From positions 50,352-114,351 of the forward strand of contig CASKJV010000001.1 in assembly GCA_949388605.1 (NCBI GenBank): 64,000 bases of DNA, in the 5' to 3' direction. The notes under the pieces were generated by a model. It was not told where the DNA came from and made no database searches. It saw only the letters and a program-made list of their open reading frames with translations. The DNA comes from an uncultured Clostridia bacterium. Lineage in GTDB: Bacteria; Bacillota; Clostridia; TANB77; CAG-508. The translations under genes and the position numbers were made by a program. Below, in pieces: positions 17,743 to 27,214 of the stretch; positions within the stretch are counted from its first letter, which is position 1; each line of letters opens with the position of its first letter.

Positions 17743-20061
17743 ATGAAAATGAAAAAAAGAGAAAGAATAAGAATTCCCAAAAGTGTTCAGCAAGCCATTC
17801 CGATAGAAGTAATTTATGAAGATGGAATATTCAAAGTTAGTCAAAATAAGTATTCAAAAACCTTTAAATTTACAGATATAAATTATGCTGTTGCTAGCCA
17901 AGAAGATAAAGAAAATATGTTTTTAAATTATAGTTCAATTTTAAACTTATTAGACGCAGGCGCAGAAAGCAAATTAACAATTATAAACAGAAAACTTAAT
18001 AAAATAGATTTTGATACAAAAATAAAATTAGATATTGGAAATGATAACCTTTCAAAATATAGAAAAGAATACAATTCAATACTTTCTAATAATTCAATAG
18101 ATTCAAATAAAATAATACAAGAAAAATTGTTAACTATTTCAGTAGATAAGAAAAACATATATGATGCAAGAAAATATTTCTCTAGAACAAGTACTGAACT
18201 AGGAAATGTTTTTTCTAAATTAAACTCAAAATTTATTGACCGGGATATAAATGAAAGATTAAGAATTTTCTATGATTTTTACAGAGTAAATGAAGAAGAT
18301 TTATATAATTTTGATATTAAACAATTTATGAAAAAGGGTCATAGCTTTAAAGATTATATTTGTCCTAATACATTTAAATTTAAAAGCGATTACTTTAAAA
18401 TGTCAGAAAAGTATGGTAGGGTGCTATATTTAAAAGAATGTGCAACTTTTATAAGAGATAATATTATATCTGAACTAACAGACTTAAATAAAAATATGAT
18501 GTTGAGTATAGATATAAAACCAGTGGTAATGGAAGAGGCAATAAAAATGGCGGAAAAAGTAAGATTAGGAGTTGAAACTAATATAGCCAATTGGCAAAGA
18601 AAACAAAATGAAAATAATAATTTTTCTGCTGTAATTCCTTATGATATGGAACGTCAAAGAGAAGAAAGTAAAGAATTTCTAAATGATTTAGTGACCAGAG
18701 ATCAAAGAATGTTTCTAACTACACTAACAATTGTTCATATAGCTGACTCAAAAGAAGAATTAGATAATGATACAGAAAGACTGATAGCTACTGCTAATAA
18801 GCATATGTGTCAATTAGCTACTCTAAAATATCAACAATTAGATGGATTAAATACTGTTGTTCCTGCTGGAGTAAAAAGAATAAATCAAAAAAGAACTTTA
18901 ACAACAGAAAGCCTAGCCGTATTTATGCCATTTAAAGTACAAGAAATTCAAGATGAACAGGGTATTTTTTATGGTAAGAACGCAATATCTAAAAATATGA
19001 TTTTAATAGATAGAAGAAAACTTCAAAATGCAAATTCTTTTATTCTAGGTGTAAGCGGTAGTGGAAAGAGTTTTACTGCTAAACAAGAGATAATGTCAAT
19101 TGCTTTAAGAGAAGAAAACGCCGATATAATTGTTTTAGATCCAGAATCAGAATATAAATCACTTATAAAAGCATTAGGAGGAGAAGTTATAAAAATATCT
19201 GCAACATCGGATAATCATATTAATGCATTAGATTTAAGCAAAAATTATGATGAAAAAAATCCAATAACAGTGAAAGCAGAATTTATATTATCACTATGTG
19301 AACAAGTTATAAATAATATTACACCAAATCAAAAAGCAATTATAGATAGATGTGTTACTTTAGTATATAGATATTTTAAACAAGGAAATTATGAAGGTAC
19401 GCCACCAACTTTAGATGATTTTAGAGATGTTTTACTAAAACAGCCAGAAAGAGAAGCAAGAGAAATTGCACTTGCATTAGAACTTTTTACAAAAGGAAGT
19501 TTAAATACTTTTTCTAAACAAACTAATGTAAAAACTAATAGTAGGCTAATATGTTATGATATTATTGATTTAGGAGAACAATTAACACCAATAGGAATGC
19601 TTGTAATACTTGATAATATTTTAAATCGAATTACTACAAATAGAAAAAAAGGAAAAAGAACGTATATTTTTATTGATGAAATATATTTGTTATTCAAATA
19701 TAAATATACATCAGATTTTATTTATAAACTTTGGAAAAGAATAAGAAAATATGGAGGATGTGCAACAGGTATTACTCAAAATGTAGAAGAATTACTTGAA
19801 AATGATAAAGCAAAATTAATGCTTGCTAATAGTGAACTTATTATTATGCTTAATCAATCTGCAACAGATAGAGAAAAGTTATCGGAAATTCTAGACATTT
19901 CTGATATGGAAATGGAACACATTACAAATGTTGGTGTTGGAGAAGGATTAATAAGAGTTAGAAATTCTCGTATTCCTTTTGCAAATAGATTTCCCAAAAA
20001 AACAGAGCTATATAAATTGATGACAACAAAATTTGAAGAAACTATAAATGAGGTATTATAA
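17743..20061 (+). CDS. virB4: VirB4/TraE-like conjugation ATPase
   Basis: 772 residues, the usual size. Walker A is [14 protein letters not shown] (~431-444), with LDPESEYKSLIKALGG after it, Walker B YIFIDEIYLLF (~641-651), and the C-terminal TGITQNVEELL motif. It energises substrate or pilus assembly in the type IV secretion apparatus. GGAG (17726-17729) and ATG 17743 (or 17749). The stop overlaps the sortase start. It contains one in-frame CGG (18241-18243), here followed by GAT and clearly read through as Arg, since a shift would hit TAA within three codons. Confidence 0.92.
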   Translation: MKMKKRERIRIPKSVQQAIPIEVIYEDGIFKVSQNKYSKTFKFTDINYAVASQEDKENMFLNYSSILNLLDAGAESKLTIINRKLNKIDFDTKIKLDIGNDNLSKYRKEYNSILSNNSIDSNKIIQEKLLTISVDKKNIYDARKYFSRTSTELGNVFSKLNSKFIDRDINERLRIFYDFYRVNEEDLYNFDIKQFMKKGHSFKDYICPNTFKFKSDYFKMSEKYGRVLYLKECATFIRDNIISELTDLNKNMMLSIDIKPVVMEEAIKMAEKVRLGVETNIANWQRKQNENNNFSAVIPYDMERQREESKEFLNDLVTRDQRMFLTTLTIVHIADSKEELDNDTERLIATANKHMCQLATLKYQQLDGLNTVVPAGVKRINQKRTLTTESLAVFMPFKVQEIQDEQGIFYGKNAISKNMILIDRRKLQNANSFILGVSGSGKSFTAKQEIMSIALREENADIIVLDPESEYKSLIKALGGEVIKISATSDNHINALDLSKNYDEKNPITVKAEFILSLCEQVINNITPNQKAIIDRCVTLVYRYFKQGNYEGTPPTLDDFRDVLLKQPEREAREIALALELFTKGSLNTFSKQTNVKTNSRLICYDIIDLGEQLTPIGMLVILDNILNRITTNRKKGKRTYIFIDEIYLLFKYKYTSDFIYKLWKRIRKYGGCATGITQNVEELLENDKAKLMLANSELIIMLNQSATDREKLSEILDISDMEMEHITNVGVGEGLIRVRNSRIPFANRFPKKTELYKLMTTKFEETINEVL

Positions 20062-20784
20062 TGAGAAAATTTATAATTATAATATTACTAATAAGTGCTA
20101 TGTCAGTTTCTAGTTATTTTCTTTATAGAAATATTAGTGAAGATAAAATTCAAGAAAAAGTTTTTAATGAATTAGTAACTATTGTATCTGAAACAAATAA
20201 TGAAGATTATCAAAAAAATGAAGTAGATATATTGAAATTACAAGAAAAAAATTCAGATATTATAGGGTGGGTAAAAATAAAAAATACTAGTATTAATTAT
20301 CCTGTTATGTATACAAAAGATAGACCTAATTTCTATTTAAGGAAAAATTTTTATAAAGAATATTCAGTATGGGGAACACCATATTTATCTGAAAACTGTA
20401 ATATAAATACAAGTGATAATTTAATTATTTATGGTCATCACATAAATGGTCATAAAATGTTTGGAGAATTAGAAAAATATAAAAATATTAGTTTTTTTGA
20501 AAATCATAAAATTATAGCATTTTATACTGCTGAAGAATTAAAAGAATATACTATATTTGCAGTATTTACAACTACTGTAAGTAATGGATTTCAATATTAT
20601 AAATTTATAAATTTTATTAATGAAGATGAGTTCAATACATTTATAAATAAGTGTACAGAACTCTCTTTTTATGATACAAAAGAAAATTTAAAATATCGGA
20701 GATAATTTTATAACATTATCAACTTGTGATTATACAAATAAAGATAGTAGACTAGTTGTGATAGCTAGAGAAAATAGGAGGTAA
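20061..20784 (+). CDS. Class B-type sortase, interrupted by a CGG +1 site before the catalytic Cys
   Basis: N-terminal membrane helix (~4-22), then the sortase fold: IIGWVKIKNTSINYPVMY and the catalytic His in LIIYGHHINGHKMF. In the zero frame it stops at 20705 (KYRR-stop). If C20697 is skipped, the frame continues YGDNFITLSTCDYTNKDSRLVVIA, supplying the catalytic Cys (TLSTC) and the Arg (SRLVVIA), to a stop at 20782-20784; total ~240 residues. So the enzyme can only be active after the +1 event. Sortases in conjugative elements anchor surface proteins. The intact paralogue at 63077 ends KLSTCSY...DQRYYIIA. Confidence 0.88.
20697..20700 (+). other. CGGA frame-shift site 4 (sortase gene)
   Basis: In-frame CGG at 20697-20699. 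Skipping C20697 reads TAT GGA GAT and restores the catalytic half of the sortase. Confidence 0.92.
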
Positions 20785-20791
20785 TGTATTA

Positions 20792-21862
20792 TTGGCAGAT
20801 ATAAAAATAAAACCTAAAAATAGCATTAAAATAAGGAAATTCGATAAAGCGAACATTTATACGCAAAATTTCAAAAACAACATTATAAATGTAAAAAATA
20901 AAATTGAATATGATTATGATAATACAAACTCTCCAAACGAAAATGTTATTAATAATATAACACAAAAAATGAAAAGTGCTACTTCAGTTGGAATAGATAC
21001 CATTAATCGTTATGGAAAAAAGTCTACAAAACTAATGTATCAAAAAGGAATAGAAACAATAAAAACAAAAGATGAAAAAATAAATAAAGTGAGTAATCAT
21101 ATTCCAAATCAAATTAAAGAAAATACTAATATTAGAATGATAAAATATACTTCTGAAAAAAATAATTCATTAAAATTATATAATAGTAAAAAAGACCTTT
21201 TTAAACCTACTGAAGAAAGGAAAAGGAATTATCATATATCAAAAGTTCAAAAGAAACATAATTTAAAACAATTATCTTTAAATACAAAAAGAATTATTAA
21301 TAATATAAAAAATATTGCTTCTAAAATTAACTATTTATTAGTTTTAGGAGTTGCTAGCGTATGGATTTTTATACTTATAATATTAATACTATGTATTATT
21401 GGAGCTTTTACATTATATAATGATATTCCACCTAATGCTGGTAATGATATTGTTTTAGTAGCAAAATCACAAGTAGGAAATGTAGGAGGAATACCATTTT
21501 GGAGTTGGTATGGATTTAATACTAGAGTTGAATGGTGTGCATGTTTTGTAAGCTGGTGTGCTAATCAGTGTAATTTGATAGAAAATGGTATACTTCCAAA
21601 ATTTGCAGGTTGTCAAAGTGAAGGAATTCCATGGTTTAAAGAAAGAAATTTATGGCAAAAAGGAAATTATATTCCTAAAGCAGGAGATATAATTTTTTTT
21701 GATTGGGAAAATGATGGTATATCAGATCATGTTGGTATTGTAGAAAAATGTGAAGAAAATATTGTATATACAATAGAAGGAAATTCTAATGATATGTGTA
21801 GAGAAAAAACTTACCAAATAGATAGTACAGATATTATTGGTTATGGAACACCTATATACTAA
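20792..21862 (+). CDS. CHAP-domain peptidoglycan hydrolase of the T4SS
   Basis: 356 residues. The start is TTG 20792, nine bases after AGGAGGT (20776-20782), which overlaps the end of the shifted sortase frame; the nearby ATG 20784 is in another frame and closes at once. A long basic cytoplasmic region is followed by a membrane helix (~183-208) and a CHAP domain with Cys in VEWCACFVSWCAN and His in ISDHVGIVEK. It is a VirB1-like enzyme that opens the wall for the conjugation channel. The operon order PrgI-VirB4-sortase-CHAP fits a reduced conjugation locus. Confidence 0.85.
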   Translation: MADIKIKPKNSIKIRKFDKANIYTQNFKNNIINVKNKIEYDYDNTNSPNENVINNITQKMKSATSVGIDTINRYGKKSTKLMYQKGIETIKTKDEKINKVSNHIPNQIKENTNIRMIKYTSEKNNSLKLYNSKKDLFKPTEERKRNYHISKVQKKHNLKQLSLNTKRIINNIKNIASKINYLLVLGVASVWIFILIILILCIIGAFTLYNDIPPNAGNDIVLVAKSQVGNVGGIPFWSWYGFNTRVEWCACFVSWCANQCNLIENGILPKFAGCQSEGIPWFKERNLWQKGNYIPKAGDIIFFDWENDGISDHVGIVEKCEENIVYTIEGNSNDMCREKTYQIDSTDIIGYGTPIY

Positions 21863-21890
21863 TAAAATTACATTATGAAAGGAATAAAAT

Positions 21891-22064
21891 ATGAAAATTC
21901 ATAAATTTGATGTTGTAAAACTAAAAGATAAAAACAAAGCAACAATATTAGATGTAAAAGAAGATGGATATTTAGCTGAAATTGTTAATTCTATTGGAGA
22001 AACATTAGGAAATAAAATTATTAGTGATAATGATATAGATAAAATTATATTTTCTAAATTTTAA
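21891..22064 (+). CDS. Small DUF4926-like protein
   Basis: 57 residues: MKIHKFDVVKLKDKNKATI then LDVKEDGYLAEIVNSIGET and a short C-terminal helix. The pattern (DVV-x-LK...G-x(4)-VE-x-DGYLAEI) resembles DUF4926, small proteins often found beside accessory or toxin genes. GAAAGGAATAAA lies before the ATG. 28 bases after the CHAP gene, possibly the last gene of that operon. Confidence 0.6.
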   Translation: MKIHKFDVVKLKDKNKATILDVKEDGYLAEIVNSIGETLGNKIISDNDIDKIIFSKF

Positions 22065-22111
22065 AGAATAGTAGTTAGATAATAATTATAATAAAAAGCT
22101 ATAATGGAAAT

Positions 22112-22162
22112 GAAATGATAAGATGAAAGTAGATACAGAAATCTCTTTTATCTTATCATTTC
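22112..22162 (+). terminator. Terminator of the conjugation operon
   Basis: GAAATGATAAGAT pairs perfectly with ATCTTATCATTTC; the tail is only moderately T-rich. Confidence 0.65.
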
Positions 22163-22229
22163 ATATATTTGTATATTAACTATTTATATGTTAAAATGGT
22201 ATATATAAAAATAGTATGGAGGAAGATAA

Positions 22230-22580
22230 ATGGAATTATTATGCTTAATCATATTTTTAAATCCCATTATATATTTTTTAGGTAAATTGAAAATAATTAC
22301 AAAAATCAATAAAAATATTTTTTTACTATTTTCAATAGTTTATAATTCACTTATGGGATTATTTTGTTGGACTATGTTAATAGGTTGTTCAGCTTTTATT
22401 CTTTTTGCAAATGTGTTTACAATTCCATTTCTAATATTAACAGTTATATTAGTATTTTCATTACTAATTCCTATAAATATATATATCTACAAAAAAATGA
22501 AGATAAATTTAATTATATACATATGTATAAATATAATTGCTTTTTGCATAGGATTATTATTTTTATGGAAAAAATGGTAA
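22230..22580 (+). CDS. Small integral membrane protein
   Basis: 116 residues, almost entirely hydrophobic, with four predicted membrane helices and short loops. No family recognised. GGAGG at 22217-22221 supports the ATG. It stands alone between two terminators and may be an immunity-type or element-maintenance protein (speculative). Confidence 0.6.
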   Translation: MELLCLIIFLNPIIYFLGKLKIITKINKNIFLLFSIVYNSLMGLFCWTMLIGCSAFILFANVFTIPFLILTVILVFSLLIPINIYIYKKMKINLIIYICINIIAFCIGLLFLWKKW

Positions 22581-22656
22581 TTTTTTAGAAATAAAAAAAC
22601 TATTAGTTAATACGGAAAAAGTAAATTACGTTAAATGGCAAGTAGACAAATAATTT

Positions 22657-22699
22657 ATCAAGAATTTTCTTCAAGCAAGAGAAGATTCTTGATTTTTTT
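22657..22699 (+). terminator. Terminator ahead of the ECF fusion gene
   Basis: ATCAAGAAT...TTCTT pairs with AGAA...ATTCTTGAT around AAGC, followed by seven T residues. Confidence 0.7.
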
Positions 22700-22816
22700 A
22701 ATAACGATAAAATATATGATATAATTATCTAAAATAATAAATTAATTAAGAATAAAATTAAAATTTTGAAACTTTTTTAAAACTGACAAGTATATATAAT
22801 TGAAAGGAATATAAAA

Positions 22817-24460
22817 ATGGAAAAAGATTTAGAAAGTAAATTATATATGGAATATTTTGAAGGCAAAGAAGAAGTTTTTGAATTATTATATAATAAATAT
22901 AAAAGCAAAATTCAATATTTTATTTTTAATATTGTAAAAGACTATCAAAAAGCAGAAGATATAACACAAGAAGTTTTTATTTATGTATTTCAAAATCAAT
23001 CTAAAAAGAATTGTAGATTTAAAAATTATTTATATTTGGTGGCTAAAAGCAGAGCTATTTCTTATACTAATATAGAAAAAAGAAGAGAAGAAATAACAGA
23101 AATGTATTTAGAGAATGGATATAATAATATTGAACAAGATATAAATGAATTTATTGAAAATGAAGAAACCAAAAAAGAAATAATGGAAACAATAAATGAG
23201 TTAGATGATAAATATAAAAACGCAATTTATTTAACTCAAATTGAAGAATTATCATATAAAGAAGTATCAGAGATATTAGGAGAATCAACTCATAATATTA
23301 AAAATCTTGTACATAGAGGAAAAAAAGAATTAAGAAAAAAGTTAATAGATAAAAAAATATATATAAATCAACACATATTAAAAATGTTTGCTATTATAAT
23401 ATGTGCTGTAACATTAATATCTGGGGTTGCATTTGCAAAAGAAATAAGAATAATTATTCATAATTTAACTCAAAATATTTTTGGAACATATAATGATGGA
23501 ATTTCTACTGCAATAGAAAATGATTATATTTCTGAAATAGATATGAATTATATTAAATTTGATGGAGTTAAAATTAAATTGGATTCAGTTCTTCTAGATG
23601 ATTATAATTTAGGTATTATATATAATCTTAAGATTACAGATAATCAATATTTAGAAAAATTAGATATATCGCAAATAGGATTTAAAAATCTCTTAATCAT
23701 GGATGAAAACAATAATATATTACACGCTGAATATGAAGATATCAATTCTTTTAAAGAATATTGTAAAGAAAACAATTTGGATGCTGGAAAATTTGGAACG
23801 GGATTTTCTAATGGAGAAACTATAAAAAAAATTATACAAAAATCTAATAATAATTATTTTTTAGTGTCAGATTTAATAACTTCCCCAAAATTTCCAAATT
23901 CAAAAAAACTATACATTTCGTTTGATGCAGTTTATTTTATGAATAATAAGGCTTTTTACTGTGCTGGTAAAGTTTATAAAAAAGATAAAATCGGTGAAAA
24001 AGAAGCTAACATGAATGATTATGTAACAGTTAATGAAAAATGGAATTTTGAAATTGATTTAGATGAAATTGCCCAAAAAAGAAAAACAATAGAATATTCT
24101 ACCACATATATAAATGATAACGATACAATTATATCAAATGTAATCTTATCTATGACTAACATGAAATTAGAAATAATTACTAATAGTAAAAAGATAGATT
24201 TTGAAAAATTACAGAATAATAATAAAGAAACAATTAATGTTATGGATATGATACCTTTTCACGAAATTTATATAGAAACACCTAATGGAGATAAATTCTA
24301 CGAAATAGGGGAAAATGGATATGATAATTTAGAAGATGGAAAAATTCGATATTATACAACTTTTAATTATACCTATTTCAATAAGCAAGATAATATAAAA
24401 CTTATTCTTCCTACTAATACTGGTGAAGCAATAGTTGCTGAATTAAAAATGAATAAATAA
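22817..24460 (+). CDS. ECF sigma factor fused to a membrane DUF4179 domain
   Basis: 547 residues. Residues ~1-180 are an ECF-type sigma-70: region 2 (YQKAEDITQEVFIYVFQ) and region 4 (LSYKEVSEILGESTHNIK). They run straight into a membrane helix (~190-210, MFAIIICAVTLISGVAFA) and a ~330-residue external domain opening with GISTAIENDYISEIDMNYI, the DUF4179 signature. Normally sigma and the membrane partner are separate genes, as at 26678/27215. Here the sigma is covalently tethered, so activity should need proteolytic release (inference). GAAAGGA precedes the ATG. It converges with a secreted-protein gene across a shared terminator. Confidence 0.85.
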   Translation: MEKDLESKLYMEYFEGKEEVFELLYNKYKSKIQYFIFNIVKDYQKAEDITQEVFIYVFQNQSKKNCRFKNYLYLVAKSRAISYTNIEKRREEITEMYLENGYNNIEQDINEFIENEETKKEIMETINELDDKYKNAIYLTQIEELSYKEVSEILGESTHNIKNLVHRGKKELRKKLIDKKIYINQHILKMFAIIICAVTLISGVAFAKEIRIIIHNLTQNIFGTYNDGISTAIENDYISEIDMNYIKFDGVKIKLDSVLLDDYNLGIIYNLKITDNQYLEKLDISQIGFKNLLIMDENNNILHAEYEDINSFKEYCKENNLDAGKFGTGFSNGETIKKIIQKSNNNYFLVSDLITSPKFPNSKKLYISFDAVYFMNNKAFYCAGKVYKKDKIGEKEANMNDYVTVNEKWNFEIDLDEIAQKRKTIEYSTTYINDNDTIISNVILSMTNMKLEIITNSKKIDFEKLQNNNKETINVMDMIPFHEIYIETPNGDKFYEIGENGYDNLEDGKIRYYTTFNYTYFNKQDNIKLILPTNTGEAIVAELKMNK

Positions 24461-24497
24461 AGAGGAGGCTCAGTAAAAAAACTGAGCCTCTTTTTTG
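24461..24497. terminator. Terminator after the ECF fusion gene
   Basis: AGAGGAGGCTCAGT pairs with ACTGAGCCTCTTTTTT, with a six-T tail. Confidence 0.85.
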
Positions 24498-24576
24498 AGA
24501 ATATAGTTATATTCTCGTTTTAGGACAAAGGAAATTGATTAAGGGTTATTTGTTTTTCAATACAGTTGAAACTTAA

Positions 24577-25173
24577 TTAGATGTAATCACACCACACATG
24601 ATAAGTGACTTCCATAGATTCTGCATATCCTGTAGGTTGATACAAAACTTTGTAAGAATTATTGAGAGTTCCAGTATACCAGGCTCCAACATACATATAG
24701 TAATGATTTTCATCAAGACTACCTGGGTCATACTTCATAGTATACTTGAAAGTTCCCATATCTCCAAAAGCATCTTTTGTATTGATATTTACTTTAAAAC
24801 TTTGGTTATAATTACCACTTGCAGGTCTGAATGCAATTGATAATCTTGCTCTATCTCCATAAACCTTATGGTAATTGGCACCATATTCTGTACCTTTGAT
24901 AGTTGTATATCCCCAGTAGTCTATAAGGGGTTCTGTCCTGACTTTATCCCGTTCAGCAATTTGTTCACTGAAGAGGGCACGAATTGCTTCTGCTTCATTT
25001 GAATACTTACCAGAAGCTACCGCCTCCTCAACATCTGTTACGGGAATAGAGAGCAATTCAGCTGTTTCGTCAGGTTCAGCCGCCATAGCAGGGGTCGCAA
25101 CTGCAAAGATTCCAACCATAACTGCAAATGCGGTCAAGAAAGAAAAGAAGCGAGTTTTGATTTTTTGTTTCAT
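24577..25173 (-). CDS. Secreted protein of unknown function under decamer promoter A
   Basis: 198 residues. A clear signal peptide is cleaved after PAMAA (~31); the mature part opens EPDETAELLSIPVTD. The C-terminal half looks beta-rich (FKVNINTKDAFGDMG, TFKYTMKYDPG, YMYVGAWYTGTLNN). No family recognised. Codon use is richer in G/C than neighbouring genes and it has an in-frame CGG (24949-24951) apparently read as Arg, suggesting recent acquisition. GGAGG at 25181-25185 (minus strand) before the ATG. The promoter with four decamers lies 100-139 bases upstream. Confidence 0.75.
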   Translation of the reverse strand: MKQKIKTRFFSFLTAFAVMVGIFAVATPAMAAEPDETAELLSIPVTDVEEAVASGKYSNEAEAIRALFSEQIAERDKVRTEPLIDYWGYTTIKGTEYGANYHKVYGDRARLSIAFRPASGNYNQSFKVNINTKDAFGDMGTFKYTMKYDPGSLDENHYYMYVGAWYTGTLNNSYKVLYQPTGYAESMEVTYHVWCDYI

Positions 25174-25246
25174 GATGTAATCCTCCTTGTTGTTTTTTTG
25201 CCTTGAAACTCCTTTGCCCTAATGCTAAATTGCTTTAGCAAAGAGA

Positions 25247-25312
25247 GTATAGCACAAATATTAATAATTTTGAAAAAAGATAAGTAAAGGTAACAAAGGA
25301 TAGCAAAAGGTA
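25247..25312 (-). promoter_or_regulatory. Decamer-repeat promoter A
   Basis: Minus strand, 5'-3': TACCTTTTGC, TATCCTTTGT, TACCTTTACT, TATCTTTTTT (25312 to 25273) in perfect 10-base phase, then 20 bases, then TGTGC-TATACT (-10 at 25252-25247). The spacing places the last decamer over the -35 position, as for a class II activator site. Confidence 0.75.
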
Positions 25313-25507
25313 AGAAAAATATAATTTAAAACAATTATAGAAAATAGAAAAATAACCACATACAACATAAAGTTATTGAAAATTTGTAAAAACAATAAAA
25401 ATATGATATGTAGTATAGAAATAATATTAATGTTAGAATAAAAAATGTGAAATTAATTAAGTTATATAATAAATGAAATACAGAAAATATAAAATGCAAA
25501 TATAATA

Positions 25508-25540
25508 AAAAATCTGGATATAAACATATCCAGATTTTTT
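25508..25540 (-). terminator. Terminator after the HU gene
   Basis: AAAAATCTGGATAT pairs with ATATCCAGATTTTT around AAAC; T tracts on both strands. Confidence 0.85.
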
Positions 25541-25544
25541 AATG

Positions 25545-25820
25545 TTAAGCATTGACTACATCTTTTAAAGCTTTTCCAGCTTTGAAAACAGGAGCTTTTG
25601 ATGCAGGTATTTTTATTTCTTCTCCAGATTGTGGATTTCTTCCTTTTCTTGCAGCTCTTTTTCTAACTTCAAAAGAACCAAATCCAACTAATTGAACTTT
25701 TTCTCCTTTTGTTAAAGTATCTGCTACTACATCTACAAAGGCATTGACTGCTTCTTCAGCTGCTTTTTTTGTAGAGTTTGTTTTGTCAGATACAGCTTTT
25801 ACTAATTCAGCTTTATTCAT
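25545..25820 (-). CDS. hup: HU-family DNA-binding protein
   Basis: 91 residues, the full HU length: MNKAELVKAVSDKT, the arm region GFGSFEVRKRAARKGRNPQ (~46-64) and IPASKAPVFKAGKALKDVV. It bends and compacts DNA and assists site-specific recombination. Its location inside the element suggests it serves the element's own recombination or silencing, though it could be a second HU next to a chromosomal one elsewhere. AGGAGG precedes the start on the minus strand. Confidence 0.93.
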   Translation of the reverse strand: MNKAELVKAVSDKTNSTKKAAEEAVNAFVDVVADTLTKGEKVQLVGFGSFEVRKRAARKGRNPQSGEEIKIPASKAPVFKAGKALKDVVNA

Positions 25821-26109
25821 TTTTATTTCCTCCTTAAATTATATCCAATCTTTTGTATTTAATAACAATATACAGTTAAACAAGTAGGAAGTCAATGATT
25901 TCAAGTAATTTTACATATTTGTAATATTTTTACTTTGTATTATCTAAAAAATTGTTTCATAATTTGTAAAAGCGAATCAAACAACTTTTCAGAAATATTG
26001 TAAGAAAGTTGTAAAACTGGAAATTTATTACATTTCTTAAGAATAATGTAGTATTATAGAATATAATCTTAAAAATATAAAAGATAAAAATAGCTATTTT
26101 ATAATATAT

Positions 26110-26272
26110 TCTTTTAACGTAGGGTCGTATTGGACTTGCAATGGAAAACTGCTTAAGTGGACAGCAAATTACATCTCTTCTTAACCTTCTGATTCCAATT
26201 ATGTGGCTCTGTTTTTTATATTATAAAGTAATTTTAATAAATAAAAATTTTAAAATTATTTGCAATAATTAA
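26110..26272 (+). other. GC-richer islet: possible structured RNA or small hydrophobic peptide
   Basis: Bases ~26117-26216 have a balanced composition, unlike the surrounding ~85% AT DNA. They contain ATG 26141 opening a 43-residue frame with one hydrophobic stretch (LLNLLIPIMWLCFLYY), but no ribosome site. It may be a small RNA, a type I toxin-like peptide or a transferred remnant. The rest of the 560-base gap (25821-26377) is AT-rich, with one perfect palindrome CGCGAAGCTTCGCG (26319-26332). Confidence 0.3.
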
Positions 26273-26377
26273 ATAATAACATTAGAGTATTTGAATATTT
26301 TAAAATTTCACCCCAAAACGCGAAGCTTCGCGGATATTGTTAGTAATTTTTTTATATACTACTGACAGGAGGTTTCT

Positions 26378-26620
26378 ATGAAATATTCAAATGCTATAAA
26401 ACAACGTATACGAGAATTGTTAAAAATCTATAAAATTAATATAAGTACTTTAGCAAGAAAGGCTGGAATTAATGATTCAACTATACGTAGTATTTTAAAT
26501 AATGAATGTAATTCTCCTAAAGCTATAACAATACATTATATATGTATCGGATTTGGAATTACTGAATATGAATTCTATCATTCTAAATTATTTGATCCAG
26601 ATAATATAAATGATGATTAA
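26378..26620 (+). CDS. XRE-family HTH regulator
   Basis: 80 residues with one Cro/CI-type helix-turn-helix: ISTLARKAGINDSTIRSILN (~27-46), then NNECNSPKAITIHYICIGFGI. Lacks any sensory domain. AGGAGG at 26368-26373. It stands 57 bases ahead of the ECF sigma gene and may control it or the element's excision genes. Confidence 0.85.
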   Translation: MKYSNAIKQRIRELLKIYKINISTLARKAGINDSTIRSILNNECNSPKAITIHYICIGFGITEYEFYHSKLFDPDNINDD

Positions 26621-26677
26621 TAATAAGCAACGAGTATATGTATATAATCATATACTTTTTTTATTTTGGGGGAGAAA

Positions 26678-27208
26678 ATGGAAGAATTAATAAAAAGAGC
26701 ACAAAAGGGAGATAAGGAAGCATTTACAGAAGCTATTTTGCTTATAAAAAACGAATTGTTTGATTTTGCTTATGTTAAAGTTAATGATGTGGATGATGCA
26801 AATGATTTGGTACAAGAGACTATGTTACATGCATTTAAATCAATTAAAACTCTAAAAGAAGTTAAATATTTTAAAACATGGATAACTAAAATATTAATAA
26901 ATGAATGTAACCAATATTTTAAACGCAAAAAGCATAATCATGATAAAATATCAAAAGAAATAAATAATACTATTGATTGGTGTATAGATAATGTTGAAAA
27001 TAAGCTTGATATTGAATCAATATATAATTCAATTATAGGAAATTTAAAGCCAATTGAACAAAACATTATAATATTATATTATGGCAATAAATATACTAGA
27101 AAAGAAATTGCAGAAATATTGAATATGAAAGAAGAAACTGTAAAAACTAAATTGCGACGAATAAAAATTAAAATTGAAAAGATGAGAAATTCAGGAAGGG
27201 AGGAATAA
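26678..27208 (+). CDS. ECF-type RNA polymerase sigma factor
   Basis: The start is ATG 26678 after GGGGGAG; the earlier in-frame TTG is inside the ribosome site. 176 residues: sigma region 2 (VDDANDLVQETMLHAFKSI, ~37-55) and region 4 with an HTH (YTRKEIAEILNMKEETVK). It directs transcription of a small regulon when its membrane partner is relieved. Seven bases before the DUF4179 gene, which is the presumed anti-sigma. Confidence 0.88.
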   Translation: MEELIKRAQKGDKEAFTEAILLIKNELFDFAYVKVNDVDDANDLVQETMLHAFKSIKTLKEVKYFKTWITKILINECNQYFKRKKHNHDKISKEINNTIDWCIDNVENKLDIESIYNSIIGNLKPIEQNIIILYYGNKYTRKEIAEILNMKEETVKTKLRRIKIKIEKMRNSGREE

Positions 27209-27214
27209 GTAATA

